Source: an uncultured Pseudomonadota bacterium
GTDB taxonomy: Bacteria > Pseudomonadota > Alphaproteobacteria > RF32 > CAG-239
Assembly: GCA_902788365.1 (NCBI GenBank)
Contig: CADAJN010000006.1
Coordinates: forward strand, 1-64,000
DNA: 64,000 nt
Direction of reading: 5' to 3'
Below are positions 7,072 through 16,086 of this stretch, piece by piece. A model generated the notes under the pieces. The model worked only from the letters and a program-made list of their open reading frames with translations. It was not told the DNA's origin and searched no databases. The translations under genes were made by a program, and so were the position numbers. The stretch's first letter is position 1. Each line of letters opens with the position of its first letter.

Positions 7072-9036
7072 ATGTCTATCAAACTCTTAAAACGTTTGTC
7101 ATGCGGTATAATCAGCGGCGTTTGTTGCTGTTTATTCTGCTTGCTTTTGGCCACGGCAGCAAACGCAGATGTATGTTTTTTGCCAACGGGGCAATGTGAA
7201 GCAGCCAGTGCTGATTTATCAACCGGCTGTAGCGGGTTTAATTTAACCGGTGCAAAAGATGAAACCGGTTGGAACTGCACACAATGTGGCGAAAAGTGGA
7301 AGTGTGAGAAAAAATCGTGCAAAGACGATTATAAAACAGACGTAAGATGCTCGGGTACCGAAACCAAGGTTTGTGATGAAACCAGAAAAGCCGGTGACGA
7401 ATCGTGCTGTAAGTGTGAAGATTCGGTTACCAAATGTCAGCACGAAGGCTATGTTTATAAGACCACAAACACAAACGAAAACTGCACAGGTAAATGTCCT
7501 TATAACAGTGATTATTATGAAAGCTGTGAATGCAATGCAAAATATGATAAAGCTTCTGATGCTAATGCGTGTTATGCGTATAACACTTGTGAGCTGGGCG
7601 ATTTAGCCGGCACTAAAAAATATGAGCAAACAAACGATGTTCATAAGTGTAAAGATTATATGGACAACGCTGAATATGTAACGGACAACAGCGAACAAGT
7701 AAAAAGCGACGATTATGACTGCACTTTGGTATGCACGGAAACTTGTGATAATAGCAATAGAAAATATTATCAGTGTTCGCCGAAAAATAATGATTGCACC
7801 GGCTGCGACTATTGCATAGCCGGCACCTGCAAAGATTCCGGTGAAAATCGCATTATTTCCGACAGCAGCACCTATGAAAAATGCGCAGACAGCTGCGGCG
7901 GTAAATATAGATGTAAGACCGGTTATACCGCAAAATATGCCGGTTCTAACCAGTATAAGTGCGTACCTGGTAATGCTTCTTGCGATTCTTCGTTAGGCGA
8001 GTATGAGCGCGAAAGTGATTGTAAAATTATGGGCTGGCCATGTGCTAAAGAAGGCAATTGCTGGAAGAGAACAAAAGCACAAATTACTTATGCTCGCTCA
8101 AATACTTGCAATCCGGTGCTTATTGTCCGAGGCAGTGCAACAACCGTAACAATTACGCCAAATACAAATACAACCAATCAACAACAATTTGTTGATGCCG
8201 GTAATAATGAACTGAGCTTTGGCTTATCCACAGGAATCCCGTCATCATTTAAGATTGGGGGACCTGACGGCACAACAACCTTGACGGTGACAGTAACAGG
8301 TTCGTCCGGCACTATCACTATCGGCACTTATAACTTCAAAGCCGGTAAGAGCTATCAAATTACACCAAACTGTAACGATGGCAACAAAGTTACCGTTTAT
8401 TATGATGCACCGACGGATTGTAACCCTACTTTAATGGCGACAAATTCTGCAAATGGGCACAATACTTCGTTGTTGGCAACTAATCAAATGGATCCGGGAA
8501 CGTATATATTTAACTTTGCTTCAGGCGGTAACGGAACAGGTAGCTCATTTACGATTAGAATGGGCAGAGGCGGCACACCGTCACCTCATAGCTCGGGATC
8601 GAGATATACCTTCTCTGCCGGTAATGAATATTGGATTGTGCCGAGTTGCACCAGCGGTTCAGGCTCAGGCTCTGGCTCAAACACTTATTCCGTAAAAATT
8701 ACCTGCAGACCAAGTGACTTTACCAGCGGCAGTGGTAGCTGTAGCATTACTCCAAGCAGCAATGCCAAGCAAGAAGATTTGCAAAAAATTACGGCTTGGG
8801 CATGTATCTGCGAGGTGGGGCGTAGTTGTAGATATACAGCTGTAAAAGTTTCGGCAAATAGTGGAATCTTTTGGGGTGCTGGTTATGGTTTGAGTTATTC
8901 TCAAGGCTGCGGTATTGTAAAAGACCCTAATGGCACAAAGAGAAGTGATCTTGAGAACAGTGTTTGCAATGGTGCTGCAGGTTCTGGAAGCTGCAACTAC
9001 GAGTGGCAATGGCATGATTACGAATTCGGATATTAA
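7072..9036 (+). CDS. Large Cys-rich exported protein with two Thr/Ser-rich repeats
   Basis: A 654-residue protein. The signal peptide is itself Cys-rich (Cys-Cys-Cys near residue 19) and is probably cut after Ala-Asn-Ala near residue 32. Residues ~34-345 hold about three dozen cysteines, many as CxxC or CxC, suggesting small disulfide- or metal-stabilised modules. Two related ~104-residue beta-rich repeats follow, starting Cys-Asn-Pro at residues 346 and 450 and each ending in a Tyr-x-Ile-x-Pro-x-Cys type motif. A (Gly-Ser)n linker lies near 540 and a second Cys-containing domain ends the protein. GGAG precedes the ATG. I infer a surface or secreted role; no known family is recognised. Confidence 0.75.
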   Translation: MSIKLLKRLSCGIISGVCCCLFCLLLATAANADVCFLPTGQCEAASADLSTGCSGFNLTGAKDETGWNCTQCGEKWKCEKKSCKDDYKTDVRCSGTETKVCDETRKAGDESCCKCEDSVTKCQHEGYVYKTTNTNENCTGKCPYNSDYYESCECNAKYDKASDANACYAYNTCELGDLAGTKKYEQTNDVHKCKDYMDNAEYVTDNSEQVKSDDYDCTLVCTETCDNSNRKYYQCSPKNNDCTGCDYCIAGTCKDSGENRIISDSSTYEKCADSCGGKYRCKTGYTAKYAGSNQYKCVPGNASCDSSLGEYERESDCKIMGWPCAKEGNCWKRTKAQITYARSNTCNPVLIVRGSATTVTITPNTNTTNQQQFVDAGNNELSFGLSTGIPSSFKIGGPDGTTTLTVTVTGSSGTITIGTYNFKAGKSYQITPNCNDGNKVTVYYDAPTDCNPTLMATNSANGHNTSLLATNQMDPGTYIFNFASGGNGTGSSFTIRMGRGGTPSPHSSGSRYTFSAGNEYWIVPSCTSGSGSGSGSNTYSVKITCRPSDFTSGSGSCSITPSSNAKQEDLQKITAWACICEVGRSCRYTAVKVSANSGIFWGAGYGLSYSQGCGIVKDPNGTKRSDLENSVCNGAAGSGSCNYEWQWHDYEFGY

Positions 9037-9062
9037 TAAGTAATTATAGATCAGCAAAAATC

Positions 9063-9090
9063 AGCGGGGTGGTTTTATCCCCGCTTTTTT
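9063..9090 (+). terminator. Intrinsic terminator after the Cys-rich gene
   Basis: AGCGGGG (9063-9069) pairs with CCCCGCT (9079-9085) and is followed by a run of T. Confidence 0.85.
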
Positions 9091-9099
9091 TGTGTGTAA

Positions 9100-9335
9100 T
9101 CATGTCATACCTCAAGGTGCGCGGTGCGTCACCTTGATAAGGTATCTAACCTTTGCGAAGCGCTGATTTTTTTAAAGAATTTGTAGATGCCTTACGGAGG
9201 CATGACTGTTTATATATTATAATGTCACTCATGCACTCTTTTAATAATGTCATCCTCCGGCTCCGACCGGAGGATTTCAGCAAATTATAATGATTCAGCC
9301 GAGATCTTCGTGTCAGAGCACGAAGATGACAGTTA
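9100..9335. repeat. Cluster of dispersed GTCAT-type palindromic repeat fragments
   Basis: Most of a ~495-nt gene-free stretch (9037-9531) is made of hairpin fragments that begin or end with GTCAT/ATGAC: 9104-9147 (CAAGGTG/CACCTTG), 9187-9209, 9248-9280 (CCTCCGG/CCGGAGG) and 9303-9331 (ATCTTCGTG/CACGAAGAT). Similar motifs recur at 48.0-48.16 kb and 62.58-62.70 kb. They resemble the GTCATTG(C/T)GAGGAG-type intergenic repeats found in many bacterial genomes. No coding signal is seen. Confidence 0.55.
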
Positions 9336-9475
9336 AAAAAACACGAAGATGACATTATAAAATACATGCGTAGTGGCAAGACAAGTTAAAAAAACTCGGA
9401 TAATATGTTAGAAGAGCTTACGCTGATACTTTCAGCAGTGTAAGATGAAGATATAATTTTTTTACCCAAAGCATC

Positions 9476-9503
9476 TTGACAAAAAAATATTTACTGTTAT
9501 AAT
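9476..9503 (+). promoter_or_regulatory. Strong sigma70-type promoter
   Basis: Consensus TTGACA (9476-9481) and TATAAT (9498-9503) with 16-bp spacing. The predicted start lies about 22 nt before the ATG at 9532. Confidence 0.8.
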
Positions 9504-9531
9504 CAATGACGAATTTTAATAATTTAGATAT

Positions 9532-10236
9532 ATGTATTACAGAGCTTTAAAAACTTCGGAATACAGCTATCCGAACAGTCCGGATTGCGTGTATACGCGG
9601 CAAATTGAGGCAGAAATGCAATTTTTGCAGCGTGGTTTAGCCGGACCGGTTTATTTAAATCGGGTGCTTGACGAAAACGGTGTGAAACACTTGCTTTGGG
9701 TGTGCGAATTGCCGGATAAACAAGAGGCTTTTTTGCCGGTGTTTATTGACGACTTTAAGCAAGAACTGCCTGAACTGGTTGCGCGCGAAGATGTGTCAGA
9801 TCAAACTTTTGTGTATCGCTTCGGCCGCAGTTACAAAGTTTTTCGCCAAAAAAACGGTCGTATGAATGTGCGCATGATTACTGTGTTTTGGCACCAAGCT
9901 TTGGTTGATGCTTTGTTTCGGGCGCGGGGGTTTGTGCCGCAAGAAATTTACTTGGTGCGGCTTGTTGATTTGAACTCGCGCGAAGAATATGGCATTGGCT
10001 GGCAGATTGTCTATCAAGACGGTGAACAGGAAGACAATGGACAAATTTTGGCCGTAGATTTGCATGAAGCACCGCGTTTGGGCGCTTTGAACCCCGATAA
10101 GCTGGATTATTTGCCGATAGATGAAGGCGAAAGCATCACTATCCGCAATATCCGCTATGAGGTGTTCAAAAACGAACATGGTTTGTATTTTTTGGGCCGC
10201 GATTTGTTGCAGGTTTCAAAGTGCAAACACAAATAG
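9532..10236 (+). CDS. Hypothetical protein
   Basis: A 234-residue protein with no signal peptide or membrane segment, presumably cytoplasmic. It has high Tyr/Phe/Val content, and I recognise no domain. No Shine-Dalgarno sequence is visible; the short AT-rich leader between a consensus promoter and the ATG is almost the same as that of the next gene. A weak resemblance to the 10357 product around Leu-x-Asp-Leu...Trp-Gln-(Ile/Val) suggests the two may be distant paralogues, but this is by eye only. It has its own terminator. Confidence 0.65.
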   Translation: MYYRALKTSEYSYPNSPDCVYTRQIEAEMQFLQRGLAGPVYLNRVLDENGVKHLLWVCELPDKQEAFLPVFIDDFKQELPELVAREDVSDQTFVYRFGRSYKVFRQKNGRMNVRMITVFWHQALVDALFRARGFVPQEIYLVRLVDLNSREEYGIGWQIVYQDGEQEDNGQILAVDLHEAPRLGALNPDKLDYLPIDEGESITIRNIRYEVFKNEHGLYFLGRDLLQVSKCKHK

Positions 10237-10237
10237 C

Positions 10238-10268
10238 AAAAAAGGCAGACACAGTTCTGCCTTTTTGC
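10238..10268 (+). terminator. Intrinsic terminator
   Basis: AAAAAGGCAG pairs with CTGCCTTTTT immediately after the stop codon at 10236. Confidence 0.85.
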
Positions 10269-10300
10269 TTTTTAAAATGCTGGTGACAACCAAAAAATGC

Positions 10301-10328
10301 TTGACAAAATTTGCCTAAACTATACAAT
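10301..10328 (+). promoter_or_regulatory. Sigma70-type promoter
   Basis: TTGACA (10301-10306), 16-bp spacer, TACAAT (10323-10328). The ATG at 10357 follows after a short AT-rich leader resembling that of the 9532 gene. Confidence 0.75.
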
Positions 10329-10356
10329 AAAAACAAATTTTAATTATATAGATACT

Positions 10357-11130
10357 ATGGTGAAAGTGACTTTAAAACAGTCATCTTGTCGGGTTGACGA
10401 GAGCTGTGTAGTGTTTTGCAATCGGATGGCTAATGTGTTTCTGGATTGCGATGATTCTGCTTTGTTCCGCGTAACAACAGAAGATGAAGTGTATCATTTG
10501 GTGTGGATGAATCCGCGGTTGGCTTTTTCGGAGGCGCCGGAGTATTGTCCGATTTTTCGCACAGAAAATGTTGATGCCATTTGCGAGATTAAAAAAATTG
10601 AGCCCGTGGCGGTTGATGACATTTTTTGCCACGGCGGCGAGGCTTATTATCTGTCGCAAAACGAGCGCGGCACATTATCTGTTCGGCGTCTTAATTTTTA
10701 CAGTTCGCAAGAGATTGTGGAAAAAATTGCGTGGTATGATGACGACCCCGATCCGGTGCTCAGCGTGCTTTTAACCAAGCTGTATGATTTGCGCGGCGGA
10801 CGGCGGTTTGTGATGTATGCATGGCAGGTAAAGCGCGAACATTCGGTGGAATATATGCCGGTTTTTGATGGTGAAGACAAGCTGTTTGATGAGTTGATTC
10901 CGGCGTTGACCGATAAAGTGCCGATGGTGGTGGGAGATGTTCTTGGTCACGAAAAGCATTATTGGACGCTGTGTTCGGATATCAATCGCAAGCTTTATTT
11001 GAGCCCGACCAGTAACCGCCTGATGCTTAAAGGTGTCCAGCAGTCGGTTTTGCACGAGGCGCAAAGGGAAGCGCTGAAGACGCCTAAAACGGCAAAAGTG
11101 TTACGTATGATTCCGCAGCACGACCGATGA
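10357..11130 (+). CDS. Hypothetical protein
   Basis: A 257-residue predicted soluble protein of unknown function. An upstream in-frame ATG at 10297 overlaps the promoter, so the start at 10357 (Met-Val-Lys-Val-Thr-Leu) is preferred. Cysteines are scattered in the first half and the C-terminal third is basic. There is no signal peptide, membrane segment or recognisable motif, and no clear Shine-Dalgarno sequence. The promoter and leader mirror those of the 9532 gene, hinting at duplication or shared control. Confidence 0.65.
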   Translation: MVKVTLKQSSCRVDESCVVFCNRMANVFLDCDDSALFRVTTEDEVYHLVWMNPRLAFSEAPEYCPIFRTENVDAICEIKKIEPVAVDDIFCHGGEAYYLSQNERGTLSVRRLNFYSSQEIVEKIAWYDDDPDPVLSVLLTKLYDLRGGRRFVMYAWQVKREHSVEYMPVFDGEDKLFDELIPALTDKVPMVVGDVLGHEKHYWTLCSDINRKLYLSPTSNRLMLKGVQQSVLHEAQREALKTPKTAKVLRMIPQHDR

Positions 11131-11135
11131 AATTA

Positions 11136-11171
11136 AAAAAAACGACAGTTGAAAAAAACTGTCGTTTTTTT
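11136..11171 (+). terminator. Intrinsic terminator
   Basis: AACGACAGTT (11141-11150) pairs with AACTGTCGTT (11158-11167), followed by T residues. Confidence 0.85.
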
Positions 11172-11213
11172 GTGCCGATAGTTGTGTATGATTTGGATTG
11201 TTCCTTTAAAAAC

Positions 11214-11252
11214 ATAAAAAAAGAGATGTTCACCTGAGGCAAACATCTCTTC
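11214..11252 (-). terminator. Intrinsic terminator of the small minus-strand gene
   Basis: AAGAGATGTT pairs with AACATCTCTT, and on the minus strand a U-run follows, 20 nt past the stop at 11273. Confidence 0.8.
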
Positions 11253-11272
11253 ATATATAACGATTTTATATA

Positions 11273-11521
11273 TTATTTTTTAGAAGAAGTTGTTTTCTTA
11301 GCAGAAGCAGACTTCAAAATAGAGCTGCTGGTTGTTTTGGTTGAGCAGCTTTTGGTTGATGTAGAACTTTTTTTAGATGAGCTGCATTTGCAAGAACCAT
11401 ACAATTGATTGATTGCTTGATTCCAGAAATATTCATCTTTTCCATTCGGGCAGCCGGCATTTTGCCAGTTGTAATATGCTGCTAAGCGAATGTTTTCTTC
11501 ATTATATTTAGTAGTACTCAT
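11273..11521 (-). CDS. Small DUF2934-like protein with Ser/Thr/Lys-rich tail
   Basis: An 82-residue protein. Residues ~9-38 (Ile-Arg-Leu-Ala-Ala-Tyr...Trp...Gly-Cys-Pro-Asn-Gly-Lys-Asp...Trp...Ala) match the DUF2934 pattern I-R-x-x-A-Y-x-x-W-x-x-x-G-x-P-x-G. The rest is a low-complexity tail of Ser, Thr, Lys and a few Cys. The ATG at 11521 has GGAG six bases upstream; a longer TTG-initiated frame is less likely. It is flanked by its own promoter and terminator. The molecular function of DUF2934 is unknown, and the basic tail could bind nucleic acid (inference). Confidence 0.7.
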   Translation of the reverse strand: MSTTKYNEENIRLAAYYNWQNAGCPNGKDEYFWNQAINQLYGSCKCSSSKKSSTSTKSCSTKTTSSSILKSASAKKTTSSKK

Positions 11522-11549
11522 TTTTATCTCCAATAATAAAAAATCAATT

Positions 11550-11590
11550 ATGTTAAATAACGTTTTTTAGTATAATCATTTTTTAATTAA
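11550..11590 (-). promoter_or_regulatory. Promoter of the DUF2934-like gene
   Basis: Read on the minus strand, TTGACG and TATACT are separated by 16 bp, about 40 nt upstream of the ATG at 11521. Confidence 0.65.
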
Positions 11591-11693
11591 CGTCAAGTCA
11601 TTAAAAACAAAAAATGAATTTAAAGTGCAGAGTTTAAAGGGGAAAACTTTTTTTGCGGTCAAATTTTAATATAAAAATATAAATTAAAATTGC

Positions 11694-11721
11694 TTGCTTT
11701 TTTGCATAAATTCGCTATAGA
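11694..11721 (+). promoter_or_regulatory. Possible promoter of the glycogen operon
   Basis: TTGCTT (11694-11699), 16-bp spacer, TATAGA (11716-11721), about 65 nt before the glgB ATG. The surrounding region is very AT-rich, so this is one of several possible matches. Confidence 0.45.
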
Positions 11722-11788
11722 TATAAAGAATAAGTTTTTATATGAAAAACTGATATTATTTTGCAATTAAAGTATATAGGAGTTTATT

Positions 11789-13987
11789 ATGGATAATCTG
11801 TTATCAAAAGAAGAAATGCAGGCCGTTATTGACGGCAATCACGGTAATGTTTTTGCGGTTTTGGGAATCCATCGCGACAAAGGCAGCAAAAAAGTTTTTA
11901 TTCGCGCTTTTAACCCGTTTGCCATCAACATGGAAGTGATTGATGAAAATAACCGAAGTTTGGGGCAAATGACAAAGCTGGATGACCGTGGCTTTTTTCA
12001 AATAAACTTTGATATGACGACAGATTTTAAATATAAATTCCGTGTCACAAACGATAAAGGTCAAACCTATATAGAAGAAGATGCTTATCGCTTTCCTTCG
12101 CTGATTGGCGATATTGATGAATATTTATTTGCCCAAGGTAATCACCGCGAAATTTATAAAAAACTCGGCGCGCATGTTATGGAAATGGATGGCGTTAAGG
12201 GGGTTGGTTTTGCCGTGTGGGCGCCAAATGCCAAACGTGTTTCGGTGGTGGGCAGTTTCAATAATTGGGACGGTCGTGTTAATGTGATGCGTAAACATAT
12301 CAGTTGCGGAATCTGGGATATTTTTGTTCCGGGTTTGGTAGAAGGTGAATATTATAAATATGAAATAAAAACACAAGAAGACTACATTTTATCTAAGGCT
12401 GATCCGCTCGCCACATATTCCGAAGTTCGTCCGAAAACGGCTTCGGTTGTGTTTGATATCAACCATTATCAATGGCAAGATGCAGAATGGATGCGTTACC
12501 GCGAAAACTCTAACACCTATGATAAACCGATGTCAATTTACGAAGTGCATTTGGGTTCTTGGCGTCGCAAAGGGCCGGACGGCTCAGAATTTTTGACCTA
12601 TCGCGAATTTGCTGACAGGTTGGTGCCGTATGTGAGCAATATGGGCTTTACGCATGTGGAATTTTTGCCGCTGTGCGAACATCCGCTTGATGCCTCATGG
12701 GGTTACCAAATCACCGGTTTGTTTGCACCAACTTCACGCTTTGGAAATCCGGATGATTTTCGTTATATGATAGATAAATTTCACCAAGCCGGAATCAGCG
12801 TGATTATGGATTGGGTGCCGGCGCATTTTCCGAAAGACGGGCACGGTTTAGCCGAATTTGACGGCACTTGCTTATATGAACACGCCGATCCGCGCAAAGG
12901 CGAACACAAAGATTGGGGCACAAAAATTTATAATTACGGACGCACAGAAGTTTGCAATTTGTTGTGTGCCAGCGCTTTATATTGGCTTAAGGAATTTCAT
13001 ATCGACGGTTTACGCGTAGATGCTGTGGCGTCTATGCTTTATTTGGATTATTCACGCAAAAACGGTGAGTGGATTCCGAATGTTTACGGCGGTAATGAAA
13101 ATTTGGAAGCCATCGCTTTTATTCGCAAGATGAACGAAATGGTTTATACACAGACCAAAGGAGCTATTACCTGCGCTGAAGAATCTACGGCATGGCCGAT
13201 GGTTTCACGTCCGATATCGGCCGGCGGTTTGGGCTTCGGATATAAGTGGAATATGGGGTGGATGAATGATACCTTAAAATATATCAGCCACGAACCTATA
13301 CATCGTAAATATCATCACGGTCTGTTGACTTTCGGTTTGTTATATGCGTTTAACGAGAATTTTATTTTGCCGATTTCGCATGATGAAGTGGTGCATGGTA
13401 AAGGTTCTATGTTGAGCAAAATGCCGGGTGATGAATGGCAAAAATTTGCAAACTTGCGCGCGTATTACGGTTTTATGTGGACACATCCGGGCAAAAAATT
13501 ACTGTTCATGGGTTGTGAGTTTGCTCAAGATTGGGAATGGAACAGTGGCGAGAGTTTACGCTGGCATTTATTGGATTATCCAATGTATAAAGGTATGCAA
13601 AATTGTGTGCGTGATTTGAACTTAATGTATAAGGGGAATGCGCCGCTGTATGAAGAAGATTTTGACTCGCGCGGTTTTGAATGGATTGATTATGCCGCCA
13701 GCGACGACAGTGTTGTTTCATATATTCGTCGCGGTCATAATCCGGATGATTTTTTGGTAGTGGTTTGCAACTTTACACCGGTGGTGCGTCATAACTATCG
13801 GGTTGGGGTGCATGAAGCTTGCGCGTATCAGGAAATTTTTAACAGTGATGACAAAAATTATTGGGGTAGCGGTGTGCGCAATGAGGGTCCGAAGCAGGCG
13901 CAAAATTACGGCGTTAATGGCAGACCTTATTCAATAGAGCTGGTTTTGCCGCCGCTTTCAACCATTGTATTAAAACCGCTCAGATAA
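11789..13987 (+). CDS. glgB: 1,4-alpha-glucan branching enzyme
   Basis: A 732-residue GH13 enzyme that cuts an alpha-1,4 glucan and rejoins it as an alpha-1,6 branch during glycogen synthesis. The order is: N-terminal carbohydrate-binding modules (~1-230; CBM48 with WAPNAKRVSVVGSFNNW), then the catalytic barrel with DWVPAHFP, the nucleophile Asp in GLRVDAVASM, the acid Glu in CAEEST and the transition-state Asp in SHDEVVHGK. Length matches E. coli GlgB (728). AGGAG precedes the ATG. It is the first gene of glgB-glgX-malQ; glgA and glgC are not in the window. Confidence 0.97.
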   Translation: MDNLLSKEEMQAVIDGNHGNVFAVLGIHRDKGSKKVFIRAFNPFAINMEVIDENNRSLGQMTKLDDRGFFQINFDMTTDFKYKFRVTNDKGQTYIEEDAYRFPSLIGDIDEYLFAQGNHREIYKKLGAHVMEMDGVKGVGFAVWAPNAKRVSVVGSFNNWDGRVNVMRKHISCGIWDIFVPGLVEGEYYKYEIKTQEDYILSKADPLATYSEVRPKTASVVFDINHYQWQDAEWMRYRENSNTYDKPMSIYEVHLGSWRRKGPDGSEFLTYREFADRLVPYVSNMGFTHVEFLPLCEHPLDASWGYQITGLFAPTSRFGNPDDFRYMIDKFHQAGISVIMDWVPAHFPKDGHGLAEFDGTCLYEHADPRKGEHKDWGTKIYNYGRTEVCNLLCASALYWLKEFHIDGLRVDAVASMLYLDYSRKNGEWIPNVYGGNENLEAIAFIRKMNEMVYTQTKGAITCAEESTAWPMVSRPISAGGLGFGYKWNMGWMNDTLKYISHEPIHRKYHHGLLTFGLLYAFNENFILPISHDEVVHGKGSMLSKMPGDEWQKFANLRAYYGFMWTHPGKKLLFMGCEFAQDWEWNSGESLRWHLLDYPMYKGMQNCVRDLNLMYKGNAPLYEEDFDSRGFEWIDYAASDDSVVSYIRRGHNPDDFLVVVCNFTPVVRHNYRVGVHEACAYQEIFNSDDKNYWGSGVRNEGPKQAQNYGVNGRPYSIELVLPPLSTIVLKPLR

Positions 13988-13999
13988 GGAATTTGAAAT

Positions 14000-16084
14000 A
14001 TGGATAAACTGGAAATATTAGCGGGACAGGCTTATCCTTTAGGATCGCATTATGATGGTGCCGGTGTTAATTTTGCGCTGTTTTCGGCACATGCCGAAAA
14101 AGTGGCATTGTGTTTGTTTGATGCTACCGGCACTAAAGAATTGCGGCGCATAGAAATTACGGAAAATGATAATAATATTTGGCATGTGTATGTCAAAAAT
14201 TTGGCGCCGGGGCAAGTTTACGGTTATCGTGTTTACGGTCCATATTTGCCACAGGAAGGCAAACGTTTTAATCCCAATAAATTGCTTTTGGATCCGTATG
14301 CCAAAAAACTTGTCGGCCAATTAATCTGGCACAAAGCTTTGTTCGGCTATGATACGGACAGTCCGCAAAAAGATTTATCATTCAGCACGCTGGACAGTGC
14401 ACCGTATATGCCGAAAGCCGTTGTGATTGCTGCTGATGATTTTGATTGGGGCAATGATAAGCATCCGCAAATTCCGTTTGAAAAAACGGTCATTTACGAA
14501 ACACATGTGCGCGGTTATACCATGTTGCATCCGAAAGTTGAAAACTGTTATCGCGGCAAATTCTTAGGTATGGCGCAAAAACCGGTGCTTGATTATCTGG
14601 AAAATTTGGGCATTACTGCCGTTGAATTTTTACCGGTGTTTGCATTTTTCGGTAATAAAGACGGTATGTATATTGATAACTATTGGGGTTATGAAACGCT
14701 GTCTTTTTTTGCGCCGGAAAATAAATATATGACGTCGTCCGATATCAATGAATTTAAGACGATGGTTAAAGCGCTGCACGAACGCAATAAAGAGGTGATT
14801 TTAGATGTGGTATATAATCATACCATAGAAGGCAATCAACTCGGACCGACGCTTTGTTATCGCGGAATAGATAATGAAAGCTATTATACACTGCAGGAAA
14901 ACAAACGTTTTTATTTTGATACTACCGGTTGCGGTGCTTCATTTAATTTACAAAATCCGTATGTTTTAACACTGGTGATGGACTCGTTGCGCTATTGGGT
15001 AGAAAAAATGCATGTGGATGGTTTTCGTCTTGATTTAGCCACCAGCTTAAGCCGCTATAAAGGCAAGTGGACACAAGACAGCGGATTTTTGCTTTCGGCG
15101 CGTCAAGATGAAACTTTACGGCAGGTTAAAATGATTGCCGAACCGTGGGATGCTACCTTAGATGGCTATCGTATCGGTGCGTTTCCGCCGTCATGGGCCG
15201 AATGGAATGATCGTTATCGCGATGTGGTGCGGCGTTTTTGGCGCGGCGATATTAAGCAGGTGGGCGAACTGGCCAGCCGCATTTCCGGTTCCAGTGATAT
15301 TTTCGGATATAGTCAGCGCGATATTTGGAGCAGTATCAATTTTTTGACTTCGCATGACGGGTTTAATTTGACTGATTTGGTCAGTTATCATCATAAACAT
15401 AATGAAGATAACGGGGAAGATAATCGTGACGGTAATGACGCCAATTGGAGCTATAATTCAGAAGTTGAAGGTATTACCGACGATGCGGCAATTATGGAAA
15501 ACCGAAATCGCCGCCGTCGTGCAATGTTGGCAACTTTGTTGATGTCTTTCGGAACGCCGATGTTGGTGGCCGGAGATGAATTTGGTAACACGCAGTTCGG
15601 TAACAATAATCCCTATTGCCAAGATAATGTGCTGACGTGGTTGGTTTGGGATGCCATATCTTCCGAAGATAAAGAATTGATAGATTATGTGAAGCATTTA
15701 ATTGCCTTGCGCCGCGAAATGGGTATTTTTGATCGGCGCAAATTTTTCAGTGGTGCACTTGTTGAAAAATATGCACGACAAGGGATTAAAGATATGATGT
15801 GGCTGACCGGTGATGGCAAGGAATTTACCAACCATGATTGGTATGTGGAAAATCGCCGCAGCTTGTCAAGTTTTGTGTATGGCTCACCGATATCTTATAT
15901 GTGCATTTTAAATGCCGAAACACAAGAAAAAATATGGAAGTTGCCGACTTTTTTTAAATATACTGTTGCACGGGTTATTTTAAACAGCGCCGAACCGCAA
16001 GCCGAACCGCAAACAATTAGTGCGAATGAAGTGGCTGTTCCGGCATGGTCGGTTATGGTTTTGGAAATTAAAAGGGCAGGGTAA
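14000..16084 (+). CDS. glgX: Glycogen debranching enzyme (isoamylase type)
   Basis: A 694-residue GH13 enzyme that hydrolyses alpha-1,6 branches of phosphorylase-trimmed glycogen. The N-terminal CBM48-like domain (~10-100) begins with the typical PLG-x-x-x-D-G-x-G-V-N-F-A-L-F-S. The catalytic residues lie in DVVYNHT, FRLDLATS (nucleophile), IAEPWD (acid/base) and FLTSHDGFN. It starts 12 nt after glgB and ends 2 nt before malQ, so the three genes are surely cotranscribed. Confidence 0.95.
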   Translation: MDKLEILAGQAYPLGSHYDGAGVNFALFSAHAEKVALCLFDATGTKELRRIEITENDNNIWHVYVKNLAPGQVYGYRVYGPYLPQEGKRFNPNKLLLDPYAKKLVGQLIWHKALFGYDTDSPQKDLSFSTLDSAPYMPKAVVIAADDFDWGNDKHPQIPFEKTVIYETHVRGYTMLHPKVENCYRGKFLGMAQKPVLDYLENLGITAVEFLPVFAFFGNKDGMYIDNYWGYETLSFFAPENKYMTSSDINEFKTMVKALHERNKEVILDVVYNHTIEGNQLGPTLCYRGIDNESYYTLQENKRFYFDTTGCGASFNLQNPYVLTLVMDSLRYWVEKMHVDGFRLDLATSLSRYKGKWTQDSGFLLSARQDETLRQVKMIAEPWDATLDGYRIGAFPPSWAEWNDRYRDVVRRFWRGDIKQVGELASRISGSSDIFGYSQRDIWSSINFLTSHDGFNLTDLVSYHHKHNEDNGEDNRDGNDANWSYNSEVEGITDDAAIMENRNRRRRAMLATLLMSFGTPMLVAGDEFGNTQFGNNNPYCQDNVLTWLVWDAISSEDKELIDYVKHLIALRREMGIFDRRKFFSGALVEKYARQGIKDMMWLTGDGKEFTNHDWYVENRRSLSSFVYGSPISYMCILNAETQEKIWKLPTFFKYTVARVILNSAEPQAEPQTISANEVAVPAWSVMVLEIKRAG

Positions 16085-16086
16085 AA

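Noticed and set aside
9850..9870. AAAAACGGTCGT inside the 9532 gene, resembling a half-site of the invertase target
   Set aside because: Only one half matches and the inverted partner is missing; probably chance within coding sequence.
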